Source of the DNA: Albidovulum aestuarii
Lineage (GTDB): Bacteria > Pseudomonadota > Alphaproteobacteria > Rhodobacterales > Rhodobacteraceae
NCBI RefSeq assembly: GCF_029961185.1
Contig: NZ_JASBQQ010000001.1
Span: 412,542-476,541 of the forward strand
DNA: 64,000 nucleotides
Direction of reading: 5' to 3'
In this document: in pieces, positions 17,921-26,176 of the stretch
Numbering within the stretch: position 1 is the first letter of the stretch
Layout: every line of letters begins with the position of its first letter
Notes under the pieces: model-generated
Told to the model about the DNA's origin: nothing
The model's input: the letters and a program-made list of their open reading frames with translations, nothing else
Database searches by the model: none
Translations under genes and position numbers: made by a program

Positions 17921-18670
17921 ATGAAGGGCTTGAAACTCGGTACCGAAGGCGAATTGCCGATCCGCATCGCGGCAGCAATCCGTGACGCGATTGTGGCGGG
18001 GCGGCTCATCGTCGATGAACGCCTGCCCTCGGAACAGGAACTGGCCGAGCAGTTCAGCGTGTCGCGCCCCACGGTGCGCGAGGCGCTGAAACGCCTCGCG
18101 GCGCAAAGCCTGATCCGCACTCAGAGGGGCGCGACCGGCGGCGCCTTCATCAACCGGATATCGTATGAGGAGGCGGCGGGGCAGCAGATCACGACCTCGA
18201 CACTGCTTCTCAGCATGAACGCGGTGGATTTCGAGACTGCCTGCGAAGCGCGCTACGCACTCGAACGCGCCTGCGTACCCTTTGCCGCCGAACGGCGTGA
18301 GGCCGACCATCTCGCGGCGATGCGGGCTGAAATCTTCCGCCAGACCCAGCCGGGTCTGTCGGACGAAAGCTTTTGCGCCTCGGACGTGGCCTTTCACCGC
18401 GCGCTCGTCGATGCGGCGGCCAACCCCGTTCTCTCTTACCAACTTGCCGGTGCGGTTGAGGCGATGCAGCCCCTGATGAACATGATCACATTCACCGCCC
18501 GGTCGCGCGAAAAGATCGTGTCCTTTCATACGACCATAGCCGATGCCATCGAAGCCAGGGACACAGCCACAGCAGAGGCAGCGCTGGCAGATCTTGCCGC
18601 CTATACAATCGGACTTGCCGCCGACATCCGCGCCAAACGCCTTACGACGAAAGGCGCGGCCGGGCGGTAA
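17921..18670 (+). CDS. GntR-family (FadR/FCD) transcriptional regulator
   Basis: A 249-residue regulator. The N-terminal winged helix has RLPSEQELAEQFSVSRPTVREALKRLAAQSL; the C-terminal FCD ligand domain has acidic and histidine residues likely to bind metal and an organic acid (ASDVAFHRALVDAAANPVL, FHTTIADAI). ATG 17921 has GAGGG at 7 bases; GTG 17918 is also possible. It is divergently arranged with the DUF2182-DUF1326-dmdA-acuI operon, a typical local-regulator geometry; GntR genes are known next to dmdA in marine Rhodobacterales. The effector may be a DMSP-pathway acid or acyl-CoA (inference). Confidence 0.9.
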   Translation: MKGLKLGTEGELPIRIAAAIRDAIVAGRLIVDERLPSEQELAEQFSVSRPTVREALKRLAAQSLIRTQRGATGGAFINRISYEEAAGQQITTSTLLLSMNAVDFETACEARYALERACVPFAAERREADHLAAMRAEIFRQTQPGLSDESFCASDVAFHRALVDAAANPVLSYQLAGAVEAMQPLMNMITFTARSREKIVSFHTTIADAIEARDTATAEAALADLAAYTIGLAADIRAKRLTTKGAAGR

Positions 18671-18685
18671 AGGTCTACCGGGCGC

Positions 18686-20110
18686 TCAATCCCCGAACAG
18701 AAGGAACGGCAGGCGCGCGGCAAGCGGCAGCGCGTTGACCTGATCGGCGCTGACCGTCGTTGCGGGCGCGGTTTCAGCGGCCGCCATTTCACCTTCACCC
18801 GAGGCTTCTGGCACGACGAATGTCGGCAAAACCGCAGGCGCTTCTGGGGCCGAGGCCTGATCCGCCTTGCCCGCAATCGTATAGGCCGCCTTACGCACCA
18901 GTTGCATCCGGTCGGGCTGACCCGGCGTGAATGGCACCGTTCCCGTCGTCGCGGCGGCCGAAATCGCCATGTCGTACCAGTCGAAAGCCAGATCCGCCCG
19001 CTGTGCGGCACCGAAGCCCTGGCTCAGATGATGGCCGAGCAACTCGCCATAGGCGCCCTCGCCCAAGGCCGCGAGTATGAGACCCGAAGCAACGGCTATA
19101 TCCATATTGTCCTCGGCATAGCCAACCGACAGGCAGATCTTCGCCGTGGCGGCAAGCTGCACGGGTGCCATGCCTGAACTCAAGGCAAAGCCGCGCACAT
19201 CGGCGACGACCGCCTCGGCCGGTTCCAGCGACAGTGCGGCAACCTGCGCCTTCATCGCCGGACCAAAGCCCGCACATTGCGCCGAGATATCGGCCTTCGT
19301 CACACCCGGCACCTTGGCGGCCAGTTCCTCGCCCTCGGCGATGGCGAAGCTACGGACAAGGCAGAACTGCTCGCCAAGCGCGGTCATCGGGTCGGTCATC
19401 GTCGCCGCCGTCATGTAGCCGCCATTGGTGGAGGTCATCAGCCCGATCCGGTTGCAATGCGAGGCAAGCGAGGCAGCCACCGCACCACCGCCAAGGAAGG
19501 TCGGCAGGCCCGGCGCTGCTGGTTCGGTTTCCGGCTCGGTCATGGCTTCGGTCGCTGCCGGGGCTTCGGGCGCCGGGGCGGGTGTGGTGGGCGTAACCGC
19601 GAACTGCGTCTGCGGCACAATGCCTGCCGCCTCATCCCGCCACTGCAGCAGGAGGCCACGCATACCCATCGGGTTCGCCGCGGCTTGCTGCATCGTCACC
19701 GGTCCACCCGCGATGGCGCGGTGGTAGGAGGTGATCAGATGGTTGCGCTCATAATCGGTCAGATAGCCCGTCGCCGGATAGCCGAGCGTCGACTGGTACT
19801 GCGCGATCGCGGCCCGCGACTGGCGGCCGAGAACGCCGTCAGGCGCGCCGACGGGATAGCCAAAATAGTTGAGCGCGACCTGAGTGTCGCGATTTACGGC
19901 GCGTGTCGCCGAACTGATGCCCGAGCTTGTCGACTTGCGCACGACGGTGCGCTGCCTCTTCTTGTTGGATTCGTTGACGATGGCACCGCCAATCAGCCCC
20001 CCGATGATGCCGCCGGCGATGGCATCGCCCGCATCGGCCAGAACCGGTGTCGCCGGCGTGAAGGCCAGCGACATCGCCACGGCACCGGTTGCAAATCCCT
20101 TGCAGATCAT
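18686..20110 (-). CDS. Exported peptidoglycan-binding-domain protein
   Basis: A 474-residue protein with a signal peptide (MICKGFATGAVAMSLAFTPA). A glycine-zipper segment follows (AIAGGIIGGLIGGAIV), then a PG_binding_1-like domain at about 75-130 (PVGAPDGVLGRQSRAAIAQYQ). A Pro/Ala-rich linker near 165-210 leads into a helical C-terminal region of unknown fold ending LPFLLFGD. ATG 20110 is chosen for the GGGAGGGG site in front of it and for the signal sequence; the frame extends further upstream without either. It is probably periplasmic and attached to peptidoglycan or the outer membrane. Convergent with gntR by 15 bases; no obvious partner. Confidence 0.75.
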   Translation of the reverse strand: MICKGFATGAVAMSLAFTPATPVLADAGDAIAGGIIGGLIGGAIVNESNKKRQRTVVRKSTSSGISSATRAVNRDTQVALNYFGYPVGAPDGVLGRQSRAAIAQYQSTLGYPATGYLTDYERNHLITSYHRAIAGGPVTMQQAAANPMGMRGLLLQWRDEAAGIVPQTQFAVTPTTPAPAPEAPAATEAMTEPETEPAAPGLPTFLGGGAVAASLASHCNRIGLMTSTNGGYMTAATMTDPMTALGEQFCLVRSFAIAEGEELAAKVPGVTKADISAQCAGFGPAMKAQVAALSLEPAEAVVADVRGFALSSGMAPVQLAATAKICLSVGYAEDNMDIAVASGLILAALGEGAYGELLGHHLSQGFGAAQRADLAFDWYDMAISAAATTGTVPFTPGQPDRMQLVRKAAYTIAGKADQASAPEAPAVLPTFVVPEASGEGEMAAAETAPATTVSADQVNALPLAARLPFLLFGD

Positions 20111-20238
20111 AGTCCCCTCCCAAATGGCAGACGGTCCGGACCCGCAAGCAGATGGGCCCGGCACCGCATCTCAAGAATATCAATACCCGCCAGTCTGCGC
20201 CCTTTTTGCCGATCTGGCAAATCCGGCTTCAGCCTCGA

Positions 20239-20490
20239 TCACTCGTCACGGGTTATCCGGATGTAACTCGCCCGGTTCATCTGGGCATGGGGTGCGACCA
20301 GCCGCGTGACCTGACGCGCGGTATGCCGCGGCACGTAACGGTCGGGTTCCACGACGGGCTTGTCGTAAAGCACCCGGTTCATCTGGGCTGTGGGTTGCGG
20401 CACCTCTGCCTGCGCGGCGATGAGGACGGATGCAAACAAAAGACCTGCAATAACGGCGACCGATCCGGCCGCCACATGGAATACACTCAT
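20239..20490 (-). CDS. Small exported or membrane-anchored protein, unknown function
   Basis: An 83-residue protein with one N-terminal hydrophobic segment (VAAGSVAVIAGLLFASVLIA) and a short basic tail in which AQMNR occurs twice, each time near an aromatic-rich basic stretch (RVLYDKP and RASYIRI). ATG 20490 follows GGAGGCAGCC, a strong ribosome site, which is the main evidence for the gene. No family is recognised. It lies 128 bases upstream of the peptidoglycan-binding protein gene on the same strand and may share its transcript. Confidence 0.6.
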   Translation of the reverse strand: MSVFHVAAGSVAVIAGLLFASVLIAAQAEVPQPTAQMNRVLYDKPVVEPDRYVPRHTARQVTRLVAPHAQMNRASYIRITRDE

Positions 20491-20688
20491 GGCTGCCTCC
20501 AATGGCATCTATTGAAATACGGGATGGGGGAATGCCCCCGACTTACTGGAATGGTCGCATAATGCGCCCGGCCCGGTCCTGCCGCCAGTCCGGTATTCCT
20601 GCCCCGTCAGGTTCCCAAGCGAGAGATACTTTTCACCTCTTGCGCGAGGGGGTATGTCCATGCGGAGAACGCCGCTTGAGGATCAACA

Positions 20689-21336
20689 TTGGTCGAATGG
20701 ATCACCAGCCCGGGCCTCGTGCCCTACGACCACGCGCTTGCCGAGATGGAAGCGCGGGTCGCCGCCATGGCCGAGGGCCGCGCGGGTGAGGCGATCTGGC
20801 TTCTGGAACACCCGCCGCTCTACACCGCGGGCACCTCTGCCCGCGCCGAGGATCTGACCGATCCCGATCGGTTCCCGGTTTTCGTGGCGGGACGCGGCGG
20901 GCAATACACCTACCATGGCCCCGGCCAGCGCGTGGCCTATGTCATGCTCGACCTGAACAAACGCGGCCGGGACGTGCGCGCCTTTGTCGGTCGGCTGGAA
21001 GCCTGGGTCATCGCGGCGCTTGCCGAGTTCAACATCCGGGGCGAGGTCCGTGAGGGCCGCGTCGGCGTCTGGGTCACGCGGCCCGACAAGCCGCCGCTGC
21101 ACGATGGCAGCCCGCGCGAGGACAAGATCGCGGCAATCGGCGTGAAGCTGAGGAAATGGATCAGCTTTCATGGGATTTCCATCAACGTCGAACCCGACCT
21201 GTCGCATTTCGACGGGATCGTGCCCTGCGGTATCCGCGACCACGGGGTCACAAGCCTCGTCGATCTCGGCCTGCCTGTGACGATGGACGACCTCGACGGG
21301 GCACTGAAAGCGACCTTCGCGACGGCATTCGGATGA
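20689..21336 (+). CDS. lipB: Octanoyltransferase LipB
   Basis: Transfers octanoyl from acyl-carrier protein to lipoyl domains, the first step of lipoate synthesis. The 215-residue protein shows [22 protein letters not shown], the catalytic Lys region [17 protein letters not shown], and catalytic Cys in [15 protein letters not shown]. It starts at TTG 20689, with GAGG seven bases upstream; no in-frame ATG gives a full N-terminus. LipA is not in the window. Length is normal for the family. Confidence 0.95.
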   Translation: MVEWITSPGLVPYDHALAEMEARVAAMAEGRAGEAIWLLEHPPLYTAGTSARAEDLTDPDRFPVFVAGRGGQYTYHGPGQRVAYVMLDLNKRGRDVRAFVGRLEAWVIAALAEFNIRGEVREGRVGVWVTRPDKPPLHDGSPREDKIAAIGVKLRKWISFHGISINVEPDLSHFDGIVPCGIRDHGVTSLVDLGLPVTMDDLDGALKATFATAFG

Positions 21337-21547
21337 TATCCTTCGCAGGGCACCGGCACCGGGTAACGCGCATTTCCTACTGACTATTGTCAGAGAAGTT
21401 TTTTGGCCGCTTCCCTCCTGATCGCAAAAACGTATGGAACTAGTATGTCAACCCGGCCATTTGACTTATCGCAAGTCGCCGGGGAACCGGCCATGCTATG
21501 CGCGCGTGACGCAGTTCACCTGCGCGCGAGTTACGACAAAGAGGACC

Positions 21548-21967
21548 ATGATGATGAAAACCAGATTTCTTGCCCTTGCCGCCGCGCTGACCCTAGCCGG
21601 TCCCGCCTTTGCCGAAGGCGATGCCGCCAAGGGCGAATCGGACTTCAAGAAATGCAAGGCCTGCCACATGATCGTGGCCGATGACGGCACCGAAATTCAA
21701 AAGGGCGGCAAGACGGGTCCGAACCTTTACGGTGTGATTGGCCGCGCCGTCGGCTCGACCGATTTCAAATACGGTGACTCGATCAAGGCCCTCGGCGAAA
21801 CCGGGCTGGTCTGGGACGAGGCGGAGCTTGCCGCCTACATCACCGATCCCAAGGCCTGGCTTCAGGACAAGTCCGGCGATGCTGCGGCGAAGTCGAAGAT
21901 GACCTTCAAGCTGACCAAGGGCCAGGAAGACATGGCCGCCTACCTCGCCTCGGTCACCGCCCAGTAA
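21548..21967 (+). CDS. Periplasmic class I cytochrome c (c2/c550 type)
   Basis: A 139-residue electron carrier between the bc1 complex and terminal oxidase. It has a signal peptide (MKTRFLALAAALTLAGPAFA), heme-attachment motif CKACH, TGPNLYGVIGR, and a distal Met in KMTF. Length and motifs fit cytochrome c2/c550. Three ATGs in a row (21548, 21551, 21554) follow GAGGACC, so the exact start is uncertain by a few residues. It lies directly before ctaD; a cytochrome c550 gene beside ctaD is also known from Paracoccus. Symbol cycA is likely but not assigned. Confidence 0.92.
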   Translation: MMMKTRFLALAAALTLAGPAFAEGDAAKGESDFKKCKACHMIVADDGTEIQKGGKTGPNLYGVIGRAVGSTDFKYGDSIKALGETGLVWDEAELAAYITDPKAWLQDKSGDAAAKSKMTFKLTKGQEDMAAYLASVTAQ

Positions 21968-21987
21968 GCATTTCGCGCGAAAAAACA

Positions 21988-22021
21988 GCGCCCCACCTCT
22001 TTTTACAAGGGGGTGGGGCGC
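21988..22021. terminator. Hairpin between the cytochrome c gene and ctaD
   Basis: Perfect 10-base inverted repeat, arms GCGCCCCACC and GGTGGGGCGC, with a 14-base loop. No T run follows on the plus strand; an A run precedes it, so a U tail would form only on a minus-strand transcript. It may stabilise the 3' end of the cytochrome mRNA or act bidirectionally. Confidence 0.4.
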
Positions 22022-22174
22022 CGTACGAGGGCACGGATTGCCCCAAGGTGCGGCAATTTTTCCTGTTCCCTGCGGCTTGGTGGATTGCCCAAGCTGAAAA
22101 CGCCCACTATTACGGGGCCGGACGAGGTATCGGTGCAACGGCCGGTGCCCCCGTGCATGGAATGGGAGAACAGC

Positions 22175-23845
22175 ATGGCCGACGCAGCCGTTCATGGCCA
22201 CGGTGATCATGGGCACCCCGGGTTCTTTACCCGCTGGTTCATGTCCACCAACCACAAGGATATCGGTATCCTCTACCTCTTCACGGCTGCCGCCGTGGGT
22301 CTGATCTCGGTGATCTTCACCGTCTATATGCGTTTGGAGCTGATGCATCCGGGCGTGCAATATATGTGCCTTGAGGGCGCGCGGTTCTTCGCATCTGACG
22401 AGGTCTGCACCCCGAACGGCCATATCTGGAACGTGATGGTGACTTATCACGGCGTCCTGATGATGTTCTTCGTGGTCATTCCCGCGCTCTTCGGCGGTTT
22501 CGGCAACTATTTCATGCCGCTGCATATCGGTGCGCCCGACATGGCCTTCCCGCGTATGAACAACCTGTCCTACTGGATGTTCGTAGCCGGTGTGGCGCTT
22601 GGCGTCGCCTCGCTTCTCTCGCCGGGCGGCAACGACCAGGCGGGCTCGGGCGTGGGCTGGGTTCTCTACCCGCCGCTGTCCACTAACGAGGCAGGCTGGT
22701 CGATGGACCTCGCGATCTTCGCGGTCCACGTGTCGGGCGCGTCCTCGATCCTTGGCGCGATCAACATGATCACGACCTTCCTGAACATGCGCGCACCGGG
22801 CATGACCTTGCACAAGGTGCCGCTTTTCGCCTGGTCGATCTTCGTCACCGCCTGGCTGATCCTGCTGTCGCTGCCGGTTCTGGCGGGCGCGATCACCATG
22901 CTTCTGACCGACCGCAACTTCGGCACCACCTTCTTCCAGCCCTCGGGCGGCGGTGACCCGATCCTCTACCAGCACATCCTGTGGTTCTTCGGTCACCCCG
23001 AGGTTTACATCATCATCGTGCCGGGATTCGGCATCATCTCTCACGTCATCGCGACCTTCTCGAAGAAGCCGATCTTCGGCTACCTCCCGATGGTCTATGC
23101 GATGGTCGCGATCGGTGTTCTGGGCTTCGTCGTCTGGGCCCACCACATGTACACCGTCGGCATGTCACTAACCCAGCAGTCCTACTTCATGCTGGCCACG
23201 ATGGTGATCGCGGTGCCAACCGGCATCAAGGTCTTCAGTTGGATCGCGACGATGTGGGGCGGCTCGATCGAGTTCAAGACGCCGATGCTCTGGGCCTTCG
23301 GGTTCCTGTTCCTCTTCACCGTCGGCGGCGTGACCGGCGTGGTGCTGAGCCAGGCCCCTGTCGACCGGGTCTATCACGACACCTACTACGTCGTGGCGCA
23401 CTTCCACTACGTGATGTCCCTGGGCGCCGTCTTCGCGATCTTCGCGGGCGTCTATTTCTGGATCGGCAAGATGTCGGGCCGTCAGTATCCGGAATGGGCG
23501 GGCAAGCTGCACTTCTGGATGATGTTCATCGGTGCGAACCTGACCTTCTTCCCGCAGCACTTTCTGGGCCGTCAGGGCATGCCGCGCCGCTACATCGACT
23601 ATCCGGAGGCCTTCGCCCACTGGAACTTCATCTCGTCGATGGGCGCGTTCCTGTCCTTCGCCTCGTTCCTCTTCTTCATCGGCATCGTGTTCTACACGCT
23701 CCGCGCCGGGAAGCGGGTGTCTGAGGCGAACTACTGGAACCCCTATGCCGACACGCTGGAATGGACCCTGCCCTCGCCGCCGCCGGAGCATACGTTCGAA
23801 CAGCTCCCCAAGCAGAGCGACTGGGATCACGGGCACGCCCACTGA
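22175..23845 (+). CDS. ctaD: Cytochrome c oxidase subunit I (aa3 type)
   Basis: Catalytic subunit of the proton-pumping heme-copper oxidase; 556 residues with twelve membrane helices. Visible are the D-channel entrance [21 protein letters not shown], the His-Tyr cross-link motif [17 protein letters not shown], CuB ligands in [11 protein letters not shown], the K-channel segment [16 protein letters not shown], and heme ligands in [13 protein letters not shown]. This is the type A1 pattern. ATG 22175 follows GGGAG at 6 bases; upstream in-frame sequence is not homologous. Subunits II and III are not in the window, which fits isolated ctaD loci of this group. A strong terminator follows. Confidence 0.97.
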   Translation: MADAAVHGHGDHGHPGFFTRWFMSTNHKDIGILYLFTAAAVGLISVIFTVYMRLELMHPGVQYMCLEGARFFASDEVCTPNGHIWNVMVTYHGVLMMFFVVIPALFGGFGNYFMPLHIGAPDMAFPRMNNLSYWMFVAGVALGVASLLSPGGNDQAGSGVGWVLYPPLSTNEAGWSMDLAIFAVHVSGASSILGAINMITTFLNMRAPGMTLHKVPLFAWSIFVTAWLILLSLPVLAGAITMLLTDRNFGTTFFQPSGGGDPILYQHILWFFGHPEVYIIIVPGFGIISHVIATFSKKPIFGYLPMVYAMVAIGVLGFVVWAHHMYTVGMSLTQQSYFMLATMVIAVPTGIKVFSWIATMWGGSIEFKTPMLWAFGFLFLFTVGGVTGVVLSQAPVDRVYHDTYYVVAHFHYVMSLGAVFAIFAGVYFWIGKMSGRQYPEWAGKLHFWMMFIGANLTFFPQHFLGRQGMPRRYIDYPEAFAHWNFISSMGAFLSFASFLFFIGIVFYTLRAGKRVSEANYWNPYADTLEWTLPSPPPEHTFEQLPKQSDWDHGHAH

Positions 23846-23854
23846 TCAAAGCAA

Positions 23855-23884
23855 AGGGCCCCGGAGAAATCCGGGGCCTTTTTC
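23855..23884 (+). terminator. Rho-independent terminator of ctaD
   Basis: GGCCCCGGA, loop GAAA, TCCGGGGCC, then TTTTTC. Perfect nine-base stem with a GNRA loop and T run, starting 11 bases after the ctaD stop. Confidence 0.9.
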
Positions 23885-24141
23885 TTTCCAGCCGCGCCTC
23901 AGAGATCCGCACAGATAGCCCATCCCGGACCACACCTCGATCCGCCGATGGTCGTGCTCGCCGACATGGTCTTGCCGGGACGTTTCGTTGATGATTTCCC
24001 CGGTCCGGTCACCGGAGAAGATGTAGCCAAGACAGGGGGGCGGTGGTCATCTCGGCAGCGGCTCAGCCCTCCTGACCACGTTGAACCCGACGGGAATCAC
24101 GGATAGGCAGGTGGGTAGCAAGCGGCTGGAGACATACGCAG

Positions 24142-24636
24142 TTGCCCTATGAATGGATCAGACGCGAACCGACCGATCTTGTCCCGGCCGAACTGCATCT
24201 CTGGCCCTATCGGTCGCTGCCCCGCAAGGGCTTCGTGTTCTTCATCGGGGTGACGGCCGCGCTTCTCGCACTTCCGCTTTTCGCGGCCCTCGGCACGCTG
24301 GTTTTCTGGGGGCTACTGCCTTTCCTCATCGCCGCCGTCTGGGGTCTCTGGCATGCGCTGTCACGCAGTTACCGGCAGGGCGAGACGGCCGAGGTCTTGC
24401 GGCTCTGGCCCGACCGGATCGAGATTTCGCGCCGCATGCCGGACGGCGGTGAAAAGCACTGGCACGCCAACCCCTATTGGGTCCGGGTGACGCTCTACAG
24501 ATCCGGCGGGCCGGTCCCCTTCTACCTCACGCTCAAGGGTGAGAACCGCGAGGTGGAGCTTGGCGCGTTTCTGACCGAGGCGGAACGCAAGGCGTTAGAG
24601 GGCGAGGTGCGGACAGCGCTGGCCACCCTGCCCTGA
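24142..24636 (+). CDS. DUF2244 family membrane protein
   Basis: A 164-residue integral membrane protein with two adjacent membrane helices (about 31-50 and 54-72), then a cytoplasmic beta-rich domain containing LRLWPDRIEISRRMPDG and YFLTL-like strands, matching DUF2244. It starts at TTG 24142 (MPYEW), with GGAG upstream; no ATG suits. The family is common in alphaproteobacteria and often lies near respiratory genes; its function is not settled. It follows the ctaD terminator by about 260 bases, a stretch in which I see no gene. It converges on the broken methyltransferase. Confidence 0.8.
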   Translation: MPYEWIRREPTDLVPAELHLWPYRSLPRKGFVFFIGVTAALLALPLFAALGTLVFWGLLPFLIAAVWGLWHALSRSYRQGETAEVLRLWPDRIEISRRMPDGGEKHWHANPYWVRVTLYRSGGPVPFYLTLKGENREVELGAFLTEAERKALEGEVRTALATLP

Positions 24637-24641
24637 CCGGA

Positions 24642-25451
24642 TTAGCCGCCGGGCTTAACACCCGACACCGCCCATATCCGGTGCGGCACGGTCAGGGGGT
24701 CTTCCGGAAAACCTGTGACCAAAAGATCGGCCAGTTCCATATCGAACTGCGCCACCTCCCCGTCCTTCAGCGAGGCTTTGATCGCTGCGCTCGCTTGGAT
24801 GCGGCCGCGCCAGGCCTCATGGCTGTAGGATTGCCGGTGATCGAAGGAGAAGCTCTCAATTCCGTCGAATCCTGCGCCAGCCAGATCGGCAAACCAGCCA
24901 GGATAGAGCCCGGTGCCGCCACCCATCGTCCAAGCTGGATTATGGCGCAGGATCAGATTCTCGGTCGCGGCCACGACATTGCCCGGAAAGGGCAGCCAGT
25001 CGAAATGCGCGATCACGATGCGCCCGCCGGGCCGGATGAGGCGGAAAGCCTCGGCCGCCGCACGCGGGCGGTCGAACCAGTGCCAACACTGCCCCGCGGT
25101 AACAAGGTCCAAGGATCTGTCCGCTCCGCCCGGCAACTCCGCTTTGCCGCTCCGGTATGCCACCGTAACTCCGGCTTCAGCATCCAGCGCCTGCGCCTCT
25201 GCGATCAGCGCGTCGGAAGGATCGAGCCCCTAAACCGTCAGACCAAGCCGCGCAAGCCCCCGCGCCACCGTTCCAGTTCCGGTCCCGAGATCGAGCGCCC
25301 GCTCACCGGGAATCGCCCATCTCCGATGCGACAGAACACGGAAAAATCGGTCGGGAAAACCGGCCCGATGGGAGCGGTACTCCCCCGCCACCCGGCCGAA
25401 ATCCACCGATCCGCCAAACTCCCGCGTTGCGTTGATATCAGGCCCGGCCAT
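24642..25451 (-). pseudogene. Class I SAM methyltransferase interrupted by an in-frame TAG
   Basis: The frame from ATG 25451 encodes a methyltransferase start (SVDFGRVAGEYRSHRAGFPD) and SAM motif I (ALDLGTGTGTVARGLARLG). A TAG at 25232-25230 interrupts it, and the same frame then continues with GLDPSDALIAEAQALDAEAG (motif II region), CWHWFDRPRAAAEAFRLIRPGG and a normal C-terminus. The two parts join without frame change into a 269-codon gene of ordinary length, so one base substitution explains the break. It may be a recent pseudogene, a sequencing error, or rarely a suppressed amber. An internal ATG at 25163 could give only a fragment lacking the SAM loop. Confidence 0.8.
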
Positions 25452-25487
25452 GCCCCTCACTTTCTGTCCGAAAATACTCTCGGGGGG

Positions 25488-25528
25488 AATTGCCCGCAGG
25501 GCAATGGGGGGCAGACAGCCCCCCATTG
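25488..25528. repeat. Double palindromic intergenic element
   Basis: Two nested hairpins back to back: ATTGCCC-GCA-GGGCAAT at 25488-25504 and CAATGGGGGGC-AGACA-GCCCCCCATTG at 25502-25528. It lies between the yqeY stop and the methyltransferase start, both minus strand. The shape resembles G/C-rich palindromes often seen between genes in Rhodobacterales; it may terminate yqeY transcription although no clear T run follows. Confidence 0.55.
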
Positions 25529-25534
25529 GACGTC

Positions 25535-25993
25535 TCAGCCGAGCTTTGCCTTGACCATGGGGCCAACCGCGCCGAAATCCATCTGCCCGGTAAACCTTGC
25601 TTTCAGTGCCGCCATCACCTTGCCCATGTCGCGGATTGACCCGGCACCGGTCTCGGCGATGGCCGCATCGACCGCCGCCGCAACCTCCGCCTCGTCAAGC
25701 TGGCGGGGCAGGAAATCCTCGATCACCCGGACTTCGTTGAGCTCCTTCTCGGCCAGTTCCAGCCGCCCGCCCTCTTCATAGGCGCGCGCCGATTCCTGGC
25801 GCTGCTTAACCATGCGGCCGAGGATAGCCAGCACCTCGGCATCACCGACAGTGCCCTCGCCGCCCTCGCCCCTTAGGGCGATGTCCTTGTCCTTGATTGC
25901 GGCATTGATCAACCGCAGCGTCGACAAACGCTCCGCATCCTTCGACTTCATCGCGTCCTTCAACGCGGTGCCGATCCGTTCGCGCAGTTCCAT
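25535..25993 (-). CDS. GatB/YqeY domain protein
   Basis: A 152-residue, all-helical cytoplasmic protein. The N-terminal region ERIGTALKDAMKSKDAERLSTLRLINAAIK and the C-terminal GKVMAALKARFTGQMDFGAVGPMVKAKLG match the YqeY family, which shares the tail domain of amidotransferase subunit GatB. The function of free YqeY proteins is unclear; a tRNA-related role is assumed from the GatB likeness. ATG 25993 is the natural start (MELRERIG). It is divergent from carA, an arrangement frequent in alphaproteobacteria. Confidence 0.9.
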   Translation of the reverse strand: MELRERIGTALKDAMKSKDAERLSTLRLINAAIKDKDIALRGEGGEGTVGDAEVLAILGRMVKQRQESARAYEEGGRLELAEKELNEVRVIEDFLPRQLDEAEVAAAVDAAIAETGAGSIRDMGKVMAALKARFTGQMDFGAVGPMVKAKLG

Positions 25994-26116
25994 CGGGTCT
26001 CCATCCCCTGAGCTTCCGAAGACCCCCACCATATCTGCAACGCAAGTCCGACACAACCGGCAGATTTTTCAATAACTCATTGAAATCGTTACGTAAGCCA
26101 TATCACACCTACCCCC

Positions 26117-26145
26117 TTGACCCCGCTTGCCCCGCCCCTTAGGTT
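26117..26145 (+). promoter_or_regulatory. Candidate promoter of carA
   Basis: TTGACC, a 17-base spacer, then TAGGTT, ending 31 bases before the carA ATG. The -35 element is good; the -10 is weak (about 3 of 6). Confidence 0.3.
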
Positions 26146-26176
26146 CCGCGGGATTTGACCGCCGGGGAGTCGCGCC

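Noticed and set aside
21462..21490. TTGACT upstream of the cytochrome c gene as a promoter
   Set aside because: No -10-like hexamer at 16-18 bases spacing.
21593..23146. 517-residue minus-strand frame across cytochrome c and ctaD
   Set aside because: Rich in His, Arg and Asp as expected for the complement of membrane-helix codons; no homology evident.
23886..24141. Search for a tRNA or small gene in the gap after ctaD
   Set aside because: No cloverleaf, no credible frame with a ribosome site; nothing seen.
25230..25232. TAG read as a pyrrolysine or programmed suppression codon
   Set aside because: Nothing in the window (no pyl genes, no special downstream structure) supports recoding; a simple mutation or error is more likely.
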